DNA of 64,000 nt from Rhodanobacteraceae bacterium (GCA_030167125.1 CP126531.1:372001-436000); one strand, 5' to 3'. Shown: positions 17,882 to 27,709, counted from the first letter of the stretch. The notes: generated by a model not told the origin, from the sequence alone. Made by a program: numbers and translations.

Positions 17882-19057
17882 TCAACGACTCCCTAGCGAT
17901 TCAAGCAACTTTGCGGTAGCCCGCGCGATCATCCTTTCCTCGTCGGTCGGGATCACGAACACTTGGGTCCACGCAGCGTCGGTGCTGATGCATGGAGTGT
18001 GGATCGCATTGCGTGCATCGTCCAGCACAATACCCAGCCAGCGGAGGCGTTCGCCAATGCGCTTCCGGATGCCGTCGGCGTGTTCGCCGATACCGCCGGT
18101 GAAAACCAGCGCATCCAGGCCGTCCAGCGTCGGCAATTGCGCGGTGATGGCACAGGCTGCACGCTCGGCAAACATTTCCAGGGCTTCGCGCGCGCGGGGA
18201 TCGTCGCTGGTTTCCAGTACGCGCACGTCGTCGCTGATCCCCGATACGCCCAGCAACCCGGAACGATTGCCCAACAAGTCCGATACGTCCTGCGCGCTCA
18301 TTCCGCGTTGCTGTTGCAGATACAGCAACACCCCGGGGTCGATCGCGCCACAGCGCGTGCCCATCATCAGGCCATCCAGCGGGGTGAAGCCCATGGACGT
18401 GGAAACGCTGCGCAGATTGCGCATCGCGCACACGCTGGCGCCGTGGCCGAGATGCGCAACCACGGTTTTCCCATACGGGTGTGTGCCGGCAATTTGCGGC
18501 AGGACACTGGCGATGTATTCGTACGACAGACCATGGAATCCCATGCGTACGATGCCTGATTCGCTCAACGCGCGCGGTAGCGCGAACCATTGCGCCAGCT
18601 TTGGCTGCGTGCGATGGAACGCGGTATCGAAACAGGCGATCTGCGGAACGTCCGGCAACAGGTTCTGCACGTTCCTGATCAGCGCGATCTCGGCCGGCTG
18701 GTGCGAGGGTGCCAGCACCGCCAGCGATTCGAGATCGGCCAGCACCTGCGCGTCGATGCGTACCGGCTCCGCGAAACGCGTGCCGCCGTGCACCACGCGA
18801 TGGCCCACTGCGGCAACGCGCACCTCGGGATAACGTTCGCGAAGCTCGGCAAGCAGCCAACGAACCGCCTCGCCGACATCAGCGATGGCGGGCCGTTCCG
18901 AATCCGTGGGTTGCCCGTGCGACGTGAAGGTGGCACGCACGTCGCGCCCGATGTCCGTGACGTTGCCGCGCAGGATCGGTTCGAGCGTGGCCGAATCGAA
19001 CAGCGCCAGCTTGATGCTGGACGAACCGATGTTGAGTGCAAGGATGCCGCTGTTCAT
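17882..19057 (-). CDS. ackA: Acetate kinase
   Basis: Cytosolic ASKHA kinase that converts acetyl phosphate and ADP to acetate and ATP. Start motif ILALNIGSSSIKLALF; also GHRVVHGG, the active-site stretch FDTAFHRTQP, GHLGHGASVCA and FTGGIGEHADGIR. The 391-aa length is normal. It overlaps the phosphotransacetylase gene by four bases (ATGA at 19054-19057). With the phosphoketolase across the divergent promoter it forms an ATP-yielding route that needs no respiration. Confidence 0.95.
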   Translation of the reverse strand: MNSGILALNIGSSSIKLALFDSATLEPILRGNVTDIGRDVRATFTSHGQPTDSERPAIADVGEAVRWLLAELRERYPEVRVAAVGHRVVHGGTRFAEPVRIDAQVLADLESLAVLAPSHQPAEIALIRNVQNLLPDVPQIACFDTAFHRTQPKLAQWFALPRALSESGIVRMGFHGLSYEYIASVLPQIAGTHPYGKTVVAHLGHGASVCAMRNLRSVSTSMGFTPLDGLMMGTRCGAIDPGVLLYLQQQRGMSAQDVSDLLGNRSGLLGVSGISDDVRVLETSDDPRAREALEMFAERAACAITAQLPTLDGLDALVFTGGIGEHADGIRKRIGERLRWLGIVLDDARNAIHTPCISTDAAWTQVFVIPTDEERMIARATAKLLESLGSR

Positions 19058-20001
19058 GGCAGCGCGGTCACGGCCGGACGCGCGAGCAGCCGCGCCAGCG
19101 CGCAGGAAACCACCCGCGCGCGCACGTCGTCTGCACGGCTGGTCAATGCGATCGGCACCCGTGCGCCCAGCACCACTCCGGCGGTCGCGGCACCAGCCAG
19201 GTACACCATCTGTTTGGCCAGCATGTTGCCGGTCATCAGGTCCGGCACCACCAAGATGTCGGCATGGCCGGCGACCGGCGATTCAATGCCCTTGATCGCG
19301 GCCGCGGCGACTGATACCGCATTGTCGAAGGCCAATGGCCCCTCGAGCATCCCGCCAGTGATCTGGCCGCGATCCAGCATCTTGCACAAGGCTGCAGCGT
19401 CGATCGTTGAAACGATGCGCGGGTTGACCGTTTCCACCGCTGACAGGATCGCCACCTGCGGAAGTGCGATGCCGATGGCATGCGCGAGATCGATCGCGTT
19501 CTGAATGATGTCGCGCTTGTCCAGCAGGTCGGGTGTGATGTTGAGCGCACCGTCAGTCAGCAACAGCAGCTTCGGGTAACGCGGCACGTCCAGCGCGAAC
19601 ACGTGGCTGACACGGCGTTCCGTGCGCAAGCCGTGTTCGTGATCCACCACTTCGGCCATCAACTCGTCGGTATGCAGCGCACCCTTCATCAGGGCGATCG
19701 CTTCGCCGGCGCGTGCGAGTCCGACAGCGCGTGCAGCCGCGGCGTGGCTGTGCGGCACATCCTCGATGCGGTAACCGTCGAGGTCCACTCCAGCCGATTC
19801 CGCAGCGCGCAGGATTTTCATCCGCGGCCCGACAAGGATCGGCTGGATCAGTTCACAACTTGCCGCTTCCAGTGCTGCCTGCAACGACAGCGCATCGCAG
19901 GGATGCACCACCGCCGTGGGAATGGCTCCGAGTGTCGTCGCGGTTTTCAGCAGGGCATCGAAGGATGATGGACGGCTTTCAACGTTCGCATCGGCTGGCA
20001 A
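19054..20001 (-). CDS. pta: Phosphate acetyltransferase (Pta/Ptb family)
   Basis: Interconverts acetyl-CoA and acetyl phosphate. It is the single-domain form (315 aa), like the Pta/phosphate butyryltransferase part of bifunctional enoyl-CoA hydratase proteins, with the motifs ITGGMLEGPLAFDNAVS and ADILVVPDLMTGNMLAKQ. The frame stays open to an ATG at 20136, but that overlaps the divergent adh start and contains the FNR box. A TTG at 20001 with GAGG about ten bases upstream puts the family-like start SSFDALLK near the N-terminus and the box 55 bases upstream. I therefore prefer TTG. Confidence 0.85.
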   Translation of the reverse strand: MPADANVESRPSSFDALLKTATTLGAIPTAVVHPCDALSLQAALEAASCELIQPILVGPRMKILRAAESAGVDLDGYRIEDVPHSHAAAARAVGLARAGEAIALMKGALHTDELMAEVVDHEHGLRTERRVSHVFALDVPRYPKLLLLTDGALNITPDLLDKRDIIQNAIDLAHAIGIALPQVAILSAVETVNPRIVSTIDAAALCKMLDRGQITGGMLEGPLAFDNAVSVAAAAIKGIESPVAGHADILVVPDLMTGNMLAKQMVYLAGAATAGVVLGARVPIALTSRADDVRARVVSCALARLLARPAVTALP

Positions 20002-20055
20002 GGCGGCGGTCCTCGTCTGGATAGAGGCATCCTGCGAGTTCCAGGTGCGGCAATC

Positions 20056-20069
20056 TTGATCGGGATCAC
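20056..20069. promoter_or_regulatory. FNR/ANR-type box shared by pta-ackA and adh-xfp
   Basis: TTGAT-CGGG-ATCAC, 9 of 10 consensus positions, placed between divergent genes: 55 bases before the pta TTG and 66 before the adh ATG. One site near the centre of the gap could serve both promoters. Confidence 0.7.
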
Positions 20070-20134
20070 AAGGAACAGGCGGAGGCGTGCTGACATGAGG
20101 CTGTACCCCGTCGAACGTTAGCAGGACATTCGCC

Positions 20135-21169
20135 ATGACCATTCCGCAGACCATGCGTGCCGCGATCGTATGTGGTTTCGGACGGCCGTTGTCGATCGAG
20201 GAATGGCCGGTTCCAAAGCCTGGCCCGGGTGAGGTGCTGGTGCGCATCGCAGCATCAGGCGTGTGCCACACGGACCTGCATGCCGCCGAGGGCGACTGGC
20301 CGGTCAAACCCACATTGCCATTCATTCCGGGCCACGAGGGCATCGGCCGGGTGGTGGCGCTTGGCCAAGGTGTCCACCATCTGAAAGAAGGTGATGTCGT
20401 CGGCATCGCCTGGCTGCACGACGCCTGCGGCCACTGCGAACACTGCATCACCGGGTGGGAGACCCTTTGCGGAGCCCAGCACAACAGCGGGTACAGCGTG
20501 AACGGATGTTTCGCTGAGTACGCGCTGGGCAACGCGGCCTACGTGACGCGGTTGCCGGAATATTCCGATCCCGTGGCCATGGCGCCGATCCTGTGCGCGG
20601 GTGTGACCACTTACAAGGGCATCAAGGAAACCGAGACGCGTCCGGGCCAATGGATCGCGATATCCGGCATCGGCGGCCTCGGTCATCTCGCGGTGCAGTA
20701 TGCGAATGCAATGGGGATGCGGGTGGTGGCGCTCGACGTGGCCGAGGACAAGCTGGCGCTTGCGCGAACGGACGGCGCCGAAGTCGTGGTAAATGCGCGC
20801 CTGGACAACGCCGCGCAGCATGTAATCGACGCGACAGGCGGTGGCGCACACGGCGTGCTGGTCACGGCGGTGTCCCGTTCGGCCTTCGGGCAGGCTGTCC
20901 AGATGGTGCGGCGCAAGGGCACCGTCAGTCTGGTCGGATTGCCGCCGGGAACGTTCGATACGCCGATCTTCGATGTCGTATTGAAGCGGATCACCGTGCG
21001 GGGATCGATCGTCGGCACACGCCAGGATCTGGCGGAGGCGATCGCATTCGCTACAGCGGGCAAGGTGCGAGCTCACACGCAGACGGCGGCGCTCGAGGAT
21101 ATCAACACGGTGTTCGCCGACCTAAAGGCAGGTCGGGTGACGGGGCGCACTGTCCTGAAACTCGGTTAA
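20135..21169 (+). CDS. Zinc-dependent alcohol dehydrogenase (AdhP-like)
   Basis: Medium-chain NAD(P)-dependent dehydrogenase, 344 aa. Catalytic zinc ligands lie in SGVCHTDLHAAEGDWPVK and PGHEGIG; structural zinc cysteines in CGHCEHCITGWETLC; nucleotide-binding motif GIGGLGHLAVQYA. Closest in style to AdhA/AdhP ethanol dehydrogenases, which recycle NADH by reducing acetaldehyde. No acetaldehyde dehydrogenase is in view, so substrate is not proven. First gene of the rightward arm from the shared FNR box, followed by phosphoketolase. Confidence 0.9.
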   Translation: MTIPQTMRAAIVCGFGRPLSIEEWPVPKPGPGEVLVRIAASGVCHTDLHAAEGDWPVKPTLPFIPGHEGIGRVVALGQGVHHLKEGDVVGIAWLHDACGHCEHCITGWETLCGAQHNSGYSVNGCFAEYALGNAAYVTRLPEYSDPVAMAPILCAGVTTYKGIKETETRPGQWIAISGIGGLGHLAVQYANAMGMRVVALDVAEDKLALARTDGAEVVVNARLDNAAQHVIDATGGGAHGVLVTAVSRSAFGQAVQMVRRKGTVSLVGLPPGTFDTPIFDVVLKRITVRGSIVGTRQDLAEAIAFATAGKVRAHTQTAALEDINTVFADLKAGRVTGRTVLKLG

Positions 21170-21235
21170 GCAGAAATACACGGCGGACGGTGCGTGATCG
21201 CAAGTCCATGCATGTTCGCCGATGAGGATCGAACG

Positions 21236-23635
21236 ATGAAGACGGATGTTGATAACGAGACAGTTTCTCCGCACACTCTGCGCAACGTGAACGCTTGGTG
21301 GCGCGCAGCGAACTATCTTTCGGTAGGCCAGATTTATCTGCGGGCCAATCCGCTGTTGCGCGAACCGCTGAGGCTGGAACACGTCAAGCACACATTGGTG
21401 GGCCACTGGGGCACCACGCCCGGGCAGAACTTCATCTATGCCCATCTCAATCGGGTCATCAAACAGCGCGACCTGGACATGATCTACATCTCCGGTCCGG
21501 GCCATGGCGGACCGGCGGTGGTGGCCAATGCTTACCTGGAAGGTACCTACAGTGAGGTGTACCCGAACATCGGTGAAAACGAGGCCGGCCTGCAAAAGCT
21601 GTTCAAACAGTTCTCGTTTCCGGGCGGCATCGCCAGCCATGCCTCGCCCGAATGCCCGGGTTCCATCCATGAAGGCGGCGAGCTCGGTTATTCATTGAGC
21701 CATGCGTTTGGCGCCGTGCTCGACAATCCGGACCTGATCGCCGCCTGCGTGATTGGCGATGGCGAGGCCGAGACCGGTCCGCTCGCGACGTCCTGGCATT
21801 CCAACAAGTTCCTGAATCCGGTCACTGATGGGACGGTGCTGCCGATCCTGCACCTCAACGGCTACAAGATTGCCAATCCGACCGTACTGGCACGCATTCC
21901 TGCAGAAGAGCTGGAGCAGTTCCTGCGCGGCTGCGGCTGGAATCCGCACTTCGTGCGCGGCAGCGATCCGGAGGCGATGCACAGGCTCATGGCCGCGGCG
22001 CTCGATGCGGTGATCACCGAAATTGCAGGCATTCACCGCAATGCGCGCGAGCAGGGTGTTTCGGCCCGTCCGGTCTGGCCGATGATCGTGCTCGAATCGC
22101 CCAAAGGCTGGACGGGGCCGAAGGTCGTGGACGGCAAGCCAGTCGAGGGCACCTTCCACGCGCACCAGGTGCCGTTGCCGATCTCCGAGAACACGCCCCC
22201 GCAGCATCTCACCGAGCTGGAGGCGTGGATGCGCAGTTACCGCCCGGAGGAGCTGTTCGACGAGCGCGGGCGATTGCGCGAGGAACTGCACGGGTTCGCG
22301 CCGCGTGGCGGTCGCCGCATGAGCGCCAACCCGCACGCCAACGGTGGCCTGTTGTTGCGCGACCTGTGCATGCCGGATTTCCGTGCGCACGCGGTGGACG
22401 TGCCCGCGCCGGGTGCCCCCGGCATCGGCGACACGCATGTGCTTGGCCGATTTCTCCGCGAAGTGATCCGTGCCAATGGGGACCAGAGCAACTTCCGCAT
22501 CTTTGGCCCGGACGAAACGGTTTCGAATGGGTTGGAGGCGACGTTCGAAGTCACCAACCGGCAATGGGAGCCGCCGATCATTCGGACCGACGAGTTTCTC
22601 GCTCGCGAGGGCCGTGTCCTCGAAATGCTGAGCGAACACCAATGCGAAGGCTGGCTGGAAGGTTATCTGCTGACCGGTCGCCATGGCCTCTTCAATTGCT
22701 ACGAGGCATTCATCCACATCGTGGATTCGATGTTCAACCAGCATGCGAAATGGTTGAAGATGACCGCGTGCATTCCGTGGCGTCGCAGGATTGCCTCGCT
22801 CAATTACCTGCTGGCCTCGCACGTATGGCGACAGGATCACAACGGGTTCACCCATCAGGATCCCGGCTTCATCGACCACGTAGTCAACAAGAAGGCGGGA
22901 ATCGTTCGCGTGTACCTGCCGCCGGATGCAAACTGCCTGCTGTCAGTGATGGACCACTGCCTGCGCAGCCGGCATTACGTCAACGTGGTGATCGCGGGCA
23001 AGCATCCGGCCCCACAATGGCTGGACATGGAGGCAGCGGTCAGCCATTGCAGCCTGGGTATCGGCATCTGGCCGTGGGCGAGCAACGACGAGGGCGGCGA
23101 ACCGGACGTGGTGCTGGCCTGCGCGGGCGACGTACCCACGCTGGAAACGCTCGCGGCGGTGTCGATCCTGCGCCGTCAATTGCCGGACCTGAGGGTGCGC
23201 GTGGTTAACGTGGTGGATCTGATGAAGCTGGAGCCAGAGAGCGTGCACCCGCATGGATTGAACGATGAGGACTTCGACCAGTTGTTCACCACCGGCAAGC
23301 CGGTGATCTTCGCCTACCACGGCTATCCATCGCTGATCCATCGCCTGACGTACCGACGCCGCAATCACGACAATTTCCACGTGCACGGTTACAAAGAGGA
23401 GGGCACGATCACCACGCCCTTCGACATGACCGTGCTGAACGACCTGGATCGATGGCACCTCGTGATGGATGTGCTCCGGCGCGTGCCCGGACTCGCTACG
23501 CAGACCGCATATCTCAAACAACAACTGCTCGACAAGCTGATCGAGCACGATCACTACATTCGCGAACACGGCGTCGACCTGCCGGAAATACGCGAGTGGT
23601 CATGGTCGTCACCGGATGCCGGCGCGCTCCGTTGA
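21236..23635 (+). CDS. xfp: Xylulose-5-phosphate/fructose-6-phosphate phosphoketolase
   Basis: Thiamine-diphosphate enzyme that splits xylulose 5-P or fructose 6-P with phosphate to give acetyl phosphate plus glyceraldehyde 3-P or erythrose 4-P. Family stretches include [44 protein letters not shown] and [19 protein letters not shown]. Length is 799 aa from the ATG at 21236, which has GAGG eight bases upstream. It feeds AckA/Pta encoded divergently. It follows adh by 66 bases and probably shares its promoter. Confidence 0.95.
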   Translation: MKTDVDNETVSPHTLRNVNAWWRAANYLSVGQIYLRANPLLREPLRLEHVKHTLVGHWGTTPGQNFIYAHLNRVIKQRDLDMIYISGPGHGGPAVVANAYLEGTYSEVYPNIGENEAGLQKLFKQFSFPGGIASHASPECPGSIHEGGELGYSLSHAFGAVLDNPDLIAACVIGDGEAETGPLATSWHSNKFLNPVTDGTVLPILHLNGYKIANPTVLARIPAEELEQFLRGCGWNPHFVRGSDPEAMHRLMAAALDAVITEIAGIHRNAREQGVSARPVWPMIVLESPKGWTGPKVVDGKPVEGTFHAHQVPLPISENTPPQHLTELEAWMRSYRPEELFDERGRLREELHGFAPRGGRRMSANPHANGGLLLRDLCMPDFRAHAVDVPAPGAPGIGDTHVLGRFLREVIRANGDQSNFRIFGPDETVSNGLEATFEVTNRQWEPPIIRTDEFLAREGRVLEMLSEHQCEGWLEGYLLTGRHGLFNCYEAFIHIVDSMFNQHAKWLKMTACIPWRRRIASLNYLLASHVWRQDHNGFTHQDPGFIDHVVNKKAGIVRVYLPPDANCLLSVMDHCLRSRHYVNVVIAGKHPAPQWLDMEAAVSHCSLGIGIWPWASNDEGGEPDVVLACAGDVPTLETLAAVSILRRQLPDLRVRVVNVVDLMKLEPESVHPHGLNDEDFDQLFTTGKPVIFAYHGYPSLIHRLTYRRRNHDNFHVHGYKEEGTITTPFDMTVLNDLDRWHLVMDVLRRVPGLATQTAYLKQQLLDKLIEHDHYIREHGVDLPEIREWSWSSPDAGALR

Positions 23636-23640
23636 GCGCG
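23623..23640. terminator. Hairpin between convergent genes
   Basis: CGCGCTC-CGTT-GAGCGCG, a perfect 7-bp stem spanning the phosphoketolase stop codon. The convergent RNR-like gene ends at 23651. No T-run follows, so terminator function is only likely. Confidence 0.35.
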
Positions 23641-23650
23641 TGACGTGCGA

Positions 23651-24733
23651 TCACAATGGCTGCTGCTCGACGGCGGCACGCCAGGCCGGCTCGCCCAGCC
23701 CGTGGATCGCCGCGAGCTTTTGCGCTTCGAGTCGTTGCGTGTCGCCCAGATCGTTCGTCGCCAGTAACGGATAGTCGATGGGTTCGTCCATCCAGGGTTG
23801 CAGGACAGCTCGCATTGCAATCTGTGCCTTCCAGATCAAACCCGGCAGGGTGCCGGGCATGCCATTGGGGTCGATTCCACCTGCACGCAGGATATTCAGC
23901 GCATATCCGGACGAACGCACGGTGGTGCGTTGCCCGTGCGAAGCGGCGATCACGTGCGCATGGTTCTCTTCTCGTAGTGGGTCGACGGCATCCGCCACGT
24001 CGTTGGCCAGTAGCGCGAGTCGAGGTTGCGATGTGATTGCAGTCAGTTGCGCGTGCCGCAAGCCGTGGCGGGCGGCATCGTGCAGGAGTTCTTCCGGCAA
24101 CCCGCGCAGCTCGGCACGCGCCATGGAGGCATGTGCTTCACGCCCGCAGGATCCGCGCACGGCGGCGAGCATGATGCTGCCATGCAGGCACCCCTCGGCG
24201 AGCGCTCTTGCCATGGCCGCTGCCTGCGTGCGACCGGGGTCGCTGTCGTAACGCAGGCCCAGCAGTGCCAGTGCGTCGGCGACACCGATCATGCCGATAC
24301 GCAGGCGCGGCGCGGCGATGCTCGCCTGTAGCGCGGCGTTGTCCAGTGCGCGAACCGCCAGCGCAGCGCAATCATGGAGGGCGTCGAGGTCCATCGACTT
24401 GTCTGCGCCTTGGCTCGAAGACACGAAACCTGCTGCATTGAGGGAGGCATGCAGCACTCCGTCCCGCTGCTTGGTCCGGCCGGTGCCAGCACTCGCGAGC
24501 AGGCGTTCGTCGGGCAATAATCGCCACGACGCCAATGCATCCATGAAGCGCGTCTGCCACGTCGCGGTTTCGCCGTCCGGTTCGACCAAGGCCAGTGTGG
24601 CCGACACGCGCCGCCAAGTGTCTTCGATGGAAAGGTCGTGCAAGTCGGCTTGCTCACGCCATCGGAACCAGGCATCCCAAGCCTCGACGGCTGCAAGGTC
24701 GATGAAAGGAGACGGGCGACGCAAATCGATCAT
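23651..24733 (-). CDS. Degenerate ribonucleotide-reductase-like protein
   Basis: A 360-aa protein. Its middle matches the class II/I RNR large-subunit barrel: a stretch like NLxSxNLAxF (here HASLNAAGFVSS), then DxALxxxxxLAVRxLDN, IGMIGVADALALLGLRYDSD and LTAITSQPRLALLANDVADAVDP. The cysteine that RNRs carry in CNLGS is replaced (ASLN). No finger-loop cysteine/NxC motif, ATP cone or C-terminal Cys pair is visible, and the length is less than half of a real RNR. It is therefore unlikely to reduce nucleotides and may bind nucleotides for another purpose. Convergent with phosphoketolase; a weak FNR-like site lies 55-68 bases upstream. The ATG at 24733 lacks a clear Shine-Dalgarno. Confidence 0.65.
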   Translation of the reverse strand: MIDLRRPSPFIDLAAVEAWDAWFRWREQADLHDLSIEDTWRRVSATLALVEPDGETATWQTRFMDALASWRLLPDERLLASAGTGRTKQRDGVLHASLNAAGFVSSSQGADKSMDLDALHDCAALAVRALDNAALQASIAAPRLRIGMIGVADALALLGLRYDSDPGRTQAAAMARALAEGCLHGSIMLAAVRGSCGREAHASMARAELRGLPEELLHDAARHGLRHAQLTAITSQPRLALLANDVADAVDPLREENHAHVIAASHGQRTTVRSSGYALNILRAGGIDPNGMPGTLPGLIWKAQIAMRAVLQPWMDEPIDYPLLATNDLGDTQRLEAQKLAAIHGLGEPAWRAAVEQQPL

Positions 24734-24787
24734 GGGAACAACTTCGTGTAGGCAGCACCCACTATGGGCATCGTTCGGCACCGAAAT

Positions 24788-24801
24788 CTGATCTTTGTCA
24801 A
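24788..24801. promoter_or_regulatory. Weak FNR-type box between RNR-like gene and regulator gene
   Basis: CTGAT-CTTT-GTCAA, 8 of 10 consensus positions. It lies 55 bases before the RNR-like start (minus) and 122 bases before the FNR-family start (plus), so it fits the minus-strand gene better. Confidence 0.4.
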
Positions 24802-24922
24802 CTCCGGGTGCGGTGAAGGTGCTCCTGTTACGCACCGTTACACAGCGTTGCGCTGCCGACATCCTGCAGTGACGATGGCATCGCATCTTGGCGGCGAACG
24901 CAGTCACTACCGGAGCGCCACC

Positions 24923-25645
24923 ATGGATACCCCTTTTGTACCGTCCACGATCGAAACGTCGAACCCGCAGCCGAATGCGATCGAACAGCCGCTCGACTTG
25001 GACATCGAGGAACTGCAGCGGCATATGGTCGTGACGCGAAGAAAGGTGAGGGCGGGCCAGTACCTGTACCGGAACGGACAACCGTTCCACGCGTTGTATC
25101 TGGTCCATGCGGGTTTCCTGAAGACCTGCGAGTTGTCGGAGGATGGCCGCGAACAGGTGACCGGCTTCCGTATGCGCGGCGACCTGCTTGGTGTCGAGTC
25201 TATCGGCCTTGCGGTCCACACCTGCGACGCGGTCGCGCTGGAAGACTCGCAGATCTGGGAGTTGCCTTACCCGCCGGTGCTAACGGCGTGCCTGCACGTT
25301 CCCGAACTGCAGGTGCGATTGTCTTCCGCACTGGCCGAGGAGATACGGCGCGACCGATCCTGGATGCTGACCATCGGCACGCTGCCTGCCGAGCAACGCG
25401 TGGCGGCGTTCCTGCTCGACATCGCGCAGCGTCTTGCGCGTCTGGGGTTCAGCGCAAGACACTTCATCTTGCGCATGGGGCGTGCCGACATCGCGAGCTT
25501 CCTTGCGCTGAAGCATGAGACCGTGAGCCGCGCGCTGTCGCACCTCGAGCAGATGGGATACATCTCGGTGCTGCGGCGCGAAGTGCAGTTGCTGGATATC
25601 CCCAGGCTGGGCGCTTGCGTAGGCGTTTCCGGTACGCTTCAGTGA
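24923..25645 (+). CDS. FNR-family transcription regulator lacking the iron-sulfur cysteines
   Basis: A 240-aa Crp/Fnr protein. The cNMP-like sensor fold runs to about residue 125, including an FNR-like stretch EDGREQVTGFRMRGDLLGVESIG. A dimer helix and a winged helix-turn-helix follow, with recognition helix KHETVSRALSHLEQ. E199, S202 and R203 are the residues that read TTGAT half-sites in FNR. All four [4Fe-4S] ligands of FNR are missing: no Cys in the first 68 residues, and Trp112 replaces the C122 equivalent. It is likely to bind the boxes found around it but must sense something other than cluster loss (heme, NO, redox, or a partner). The kinase gene is convergent, 6 bases away. Confidence 0.88.
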   Translation: MDTPFVPSTIETSNPQPNAIEQPLDLDIEELQRHMVVTRRKVRAGQYLYRNGQPFHALYLVHAGFLKTCELSEDGREQVTGFRMRGDLLGVESIGLAVHTCDAVALEDSQIWELPYPPVLTACLHVPELQVRLSSALAEEIRRDRSWMLTIGTLPAEQRVAAFLLDIAQRLARLGFSARHFILRMGRADIASFLALKHETVSRALSHLEQMGYISVLRREVQLLDIPRLGACVGVSGTLQ

Positions 25646-25651
25646 CCAGCA

Positions 25652-27709
25652 TCAGGCATTGTCGAGCAGCCGCCGTATCGCGCCGGTGAGCTGTTCGCGC
25701 CGATACGGTTTGCGCAGCACCTCGAAAGTTTCGCCCGGATCTTCGTGGCGTCTGTCGCCTGGACCCTGATACCCCGAAACAAGCAGTATTGGAAGTTCCG
25801 GCCGGATGCGGCGCGCTTCGCGTGCCAACTCGATGCCATCCACGCCGCTGCCCAGCACCACGTCCGAAAACAGCAAGTCCACGTCCGGTTTCGCGATCAG
25901 CAGGTCCAGCGCTTCGCGCGCGCTTACAGCGGCCAACACGTTATAGCCGACGGCACTCAAAAACCGGATTGCAACAGCGCGGACATCGGTTTCGTCTTCG
26001 ACAACCAGTATCGTTTCGTGCCCAGTCTTTCGGCCGGCATCGGTGGCGTTTTCAGGGCCGGCCGCAGTGGGGATTGCGATGGCTTTTTCTGCGGCAGGCA
26101 GGATGAGTTCTATGCGGGTTCCATAGCCAAGCCGGCTGTCGATCGCAATGGCCCCGCCAGACTGGGTTGCAAACCCGTAGACCATGCTGAGGCCCAATCC
26201 GCTGCCCTTGCCGGATTTCTTGGTGGTGAAAAATGGTTCGAAAGCGCGGCTCTGCACCTCTGGCGGCATGCCCGTGCCGGTGTCGCTGACCATAATCGAT
26301 ACGTAGCGGCCGGCGGGCAGCTTCCATTGATTGTCTGTGTTCTCTAAATTGATTTCGCGCGCAGCAATGCCTAGGCGTCCACCGCGTGGCATTGCATCGC
26401 GGGCGTTTAAGGCGAGGTTGACCAGTGCTGTATCGAGTTCATTGGGATCGGCATGCACGTCGGGAATCTTCGCTGAGCAGTCGATCTGCACCACGATTGA
26501 CTCGCCCAATGTACGCCGGAGCATGGACCCCAATTCCTCCATCAGGGGTTGCGGCACGACCGCACGCGGCTGCAGCGGTTGCCGCCGCGCAAAGGTGAGT
26601 AGCCTGCGGGTGAGATCGGACCCCCTGTCGACTGCGCGCAAGGCGCTGTCGATGGCCTCCTGCATGTCGGGCCGGCTGGACAGTTCACCCTCCAGCATCT
26701 GCAGGTTTCCTGAAATGACGGTCAGCAGATTATTGAAATCGTGCGCGACGCCACCGGTCAGCTGGCCGATAGCGTCCAGCCTTTGCGCATGCGCCAGCTG
26801 TTCTTCGGTGCGGCTGCGCTGCATCGCCGATGTCAGCAAGCCTGCAATCGACTGCAGGAAATTCAATTTGCCTTCGTCAAAACTTCGCGGAGTGGCAGCC
26901 AACGCCATCAGGAATCCCAGCGTTTCCTGCCGCACGAAAAGCGGGACCAGTGCGGCATCGTGAAATCCCGCCCGGGAAAGATCTGCGCGGATGGTCTTGG
27001 AAGAGACGTCCTCCAGCATGTCCGAAGTGATCACCTCGTGCTTCCGCGCATCAAAGGCATTCCGCAGGGAATCATCATTCCCTAGGAGGGTAGTGATGGT
27101 GCGTGCGCTCTGGTCGGAAAGCCCGGTGGAGGCACGTAACTGGAACCTCCCGCGGCGCCAGTCAGTTGCAAAGATAGCTGCGGCGGGCAGTTCCAATGCC
27201 GCCGACGTCAACTCCAGCATTCGCCGGATCGCAAGCTCGTAATCGGGAGACTCCAGCGCCAGTCGGCTTATCAACGTGATGTAGCTATCCCGCTGGGCAC
27301 GTTCCAGCGCCTGACGTACGCGCCGAGTCTCGGAAATGTCGCGCACCGACGCGATGGCGATGACGCCTTTTTCGGTCGTGATCGAGCTGAGGCCGATTTC
27401 GAGCGGGAACGTCTGGCCGTCGTGCTTCAAACCCATCAATTCGTAGCCGATTCCCATCGGGCGGACGCGCGGCCGGGCCATATAGTGGCCACGATGCGTC
27501 ACGTGCGCATGGCGCAGCGGTTCCGGCACCAATGCTTCCAGTGCCGAGCCCTGCAGATCGCCCTGCTCGTAGCCGAACATGCGTTCGGCCTGCGCATTCG
27601 CCAGAACGATGGCGCCTTTCTGGTCCACCGCGATCATCGCGTCCGGTGCGATGTCGAACCACATGCTCAGCATCGTGAAGTTGGCCGCGGGGACTGGCGG
27701 GTTCATCAT
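25652..27709 (-). CDS. PAS-GAF hybrid sensor histidine kinase with receiver domain
   Basis: A cytosolic hybrid kinase of 685 aa with no membrane segment. Domains in order: PAS (about 12-130, MFGYEQGDLQG and DISETR ending), GAF (about 145-295), HisKA with phospho-acceptor H323 in GGVAHDFNNLLT, HATPase (N box NLALNARDAM, G boxes DTGTGMPPE and GSGLGLSMV), and a C-terminal receiver with D616 in LLFSDVVLG. Its start overlaps the stop of the response-regulator gene by four bases. An internal PAS/GAF could hold a small-molecule or heme sensor, but no ligand residue can be named. Confidence 0.9.
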   Translation of the reverse strand: MMNPPVPAANFTMLSMWFDIAPDAMIAVDQKGAIVLANAQAERMFGYEQGDLQGSALEALVPEPLRHAHVTHRGHYMARPRVRPMGIGYELMGLKHDGQTFPLEIGLSSITTEKGVIAIASVRDISETRRVRQALERAQRDSYITLISRLALESPDYELAIRRMLELTSAALELPAAAIFATDWRRGRFQLRASTGLSDQSARTITTLLGNDDSLRNAFDARKHEVITSDMLEDVSSKTIRADLSRAGFHDAALVPLFVRQETLGFLMALAATPRSFDEGKLNFLQSIAGLLTSAMQRSRTEEQLAHAQRLDAIGQLTGGVAHDFNNLLTVISGNLQMLEGELSSRPDMQEAIDSALRAVDRGSDLTRRLLTFARRQPLQPRAVVPQPLMEELGSMLRRTLGESIVVQIDCSAKIPDVHADPNELDTALVNLALNARDAMPRGGRLGIAAREINLENTDNQWKLPAGRYVSIMVSDTGTGMPPEVQSRAFEPFFTTKKSGKGSGLGLSMVYGFATQSGGAIAIDSRLGYGTRIELILPAAEKAIAIPTAAGPENATDAGRKTGHETILVVEDETDVRAVAIRFLSAVGYNVLAAVSAREALDLLIAKPDVDLLFSDVVLGSGVDGIELAREARRIRPELPILLVSGYQGPGDRRHEDPGETFEVLRKPYRREQLTGAIRRLLDNA

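Noticed and set aside
20002-20136. N-terminal extension of phosphotransacetylase to the ATG at 20136
   Set aside because: It would overlap the divergent dehydrogenase start and contain the FNR-type box, and the extra residues do not resemble the family.
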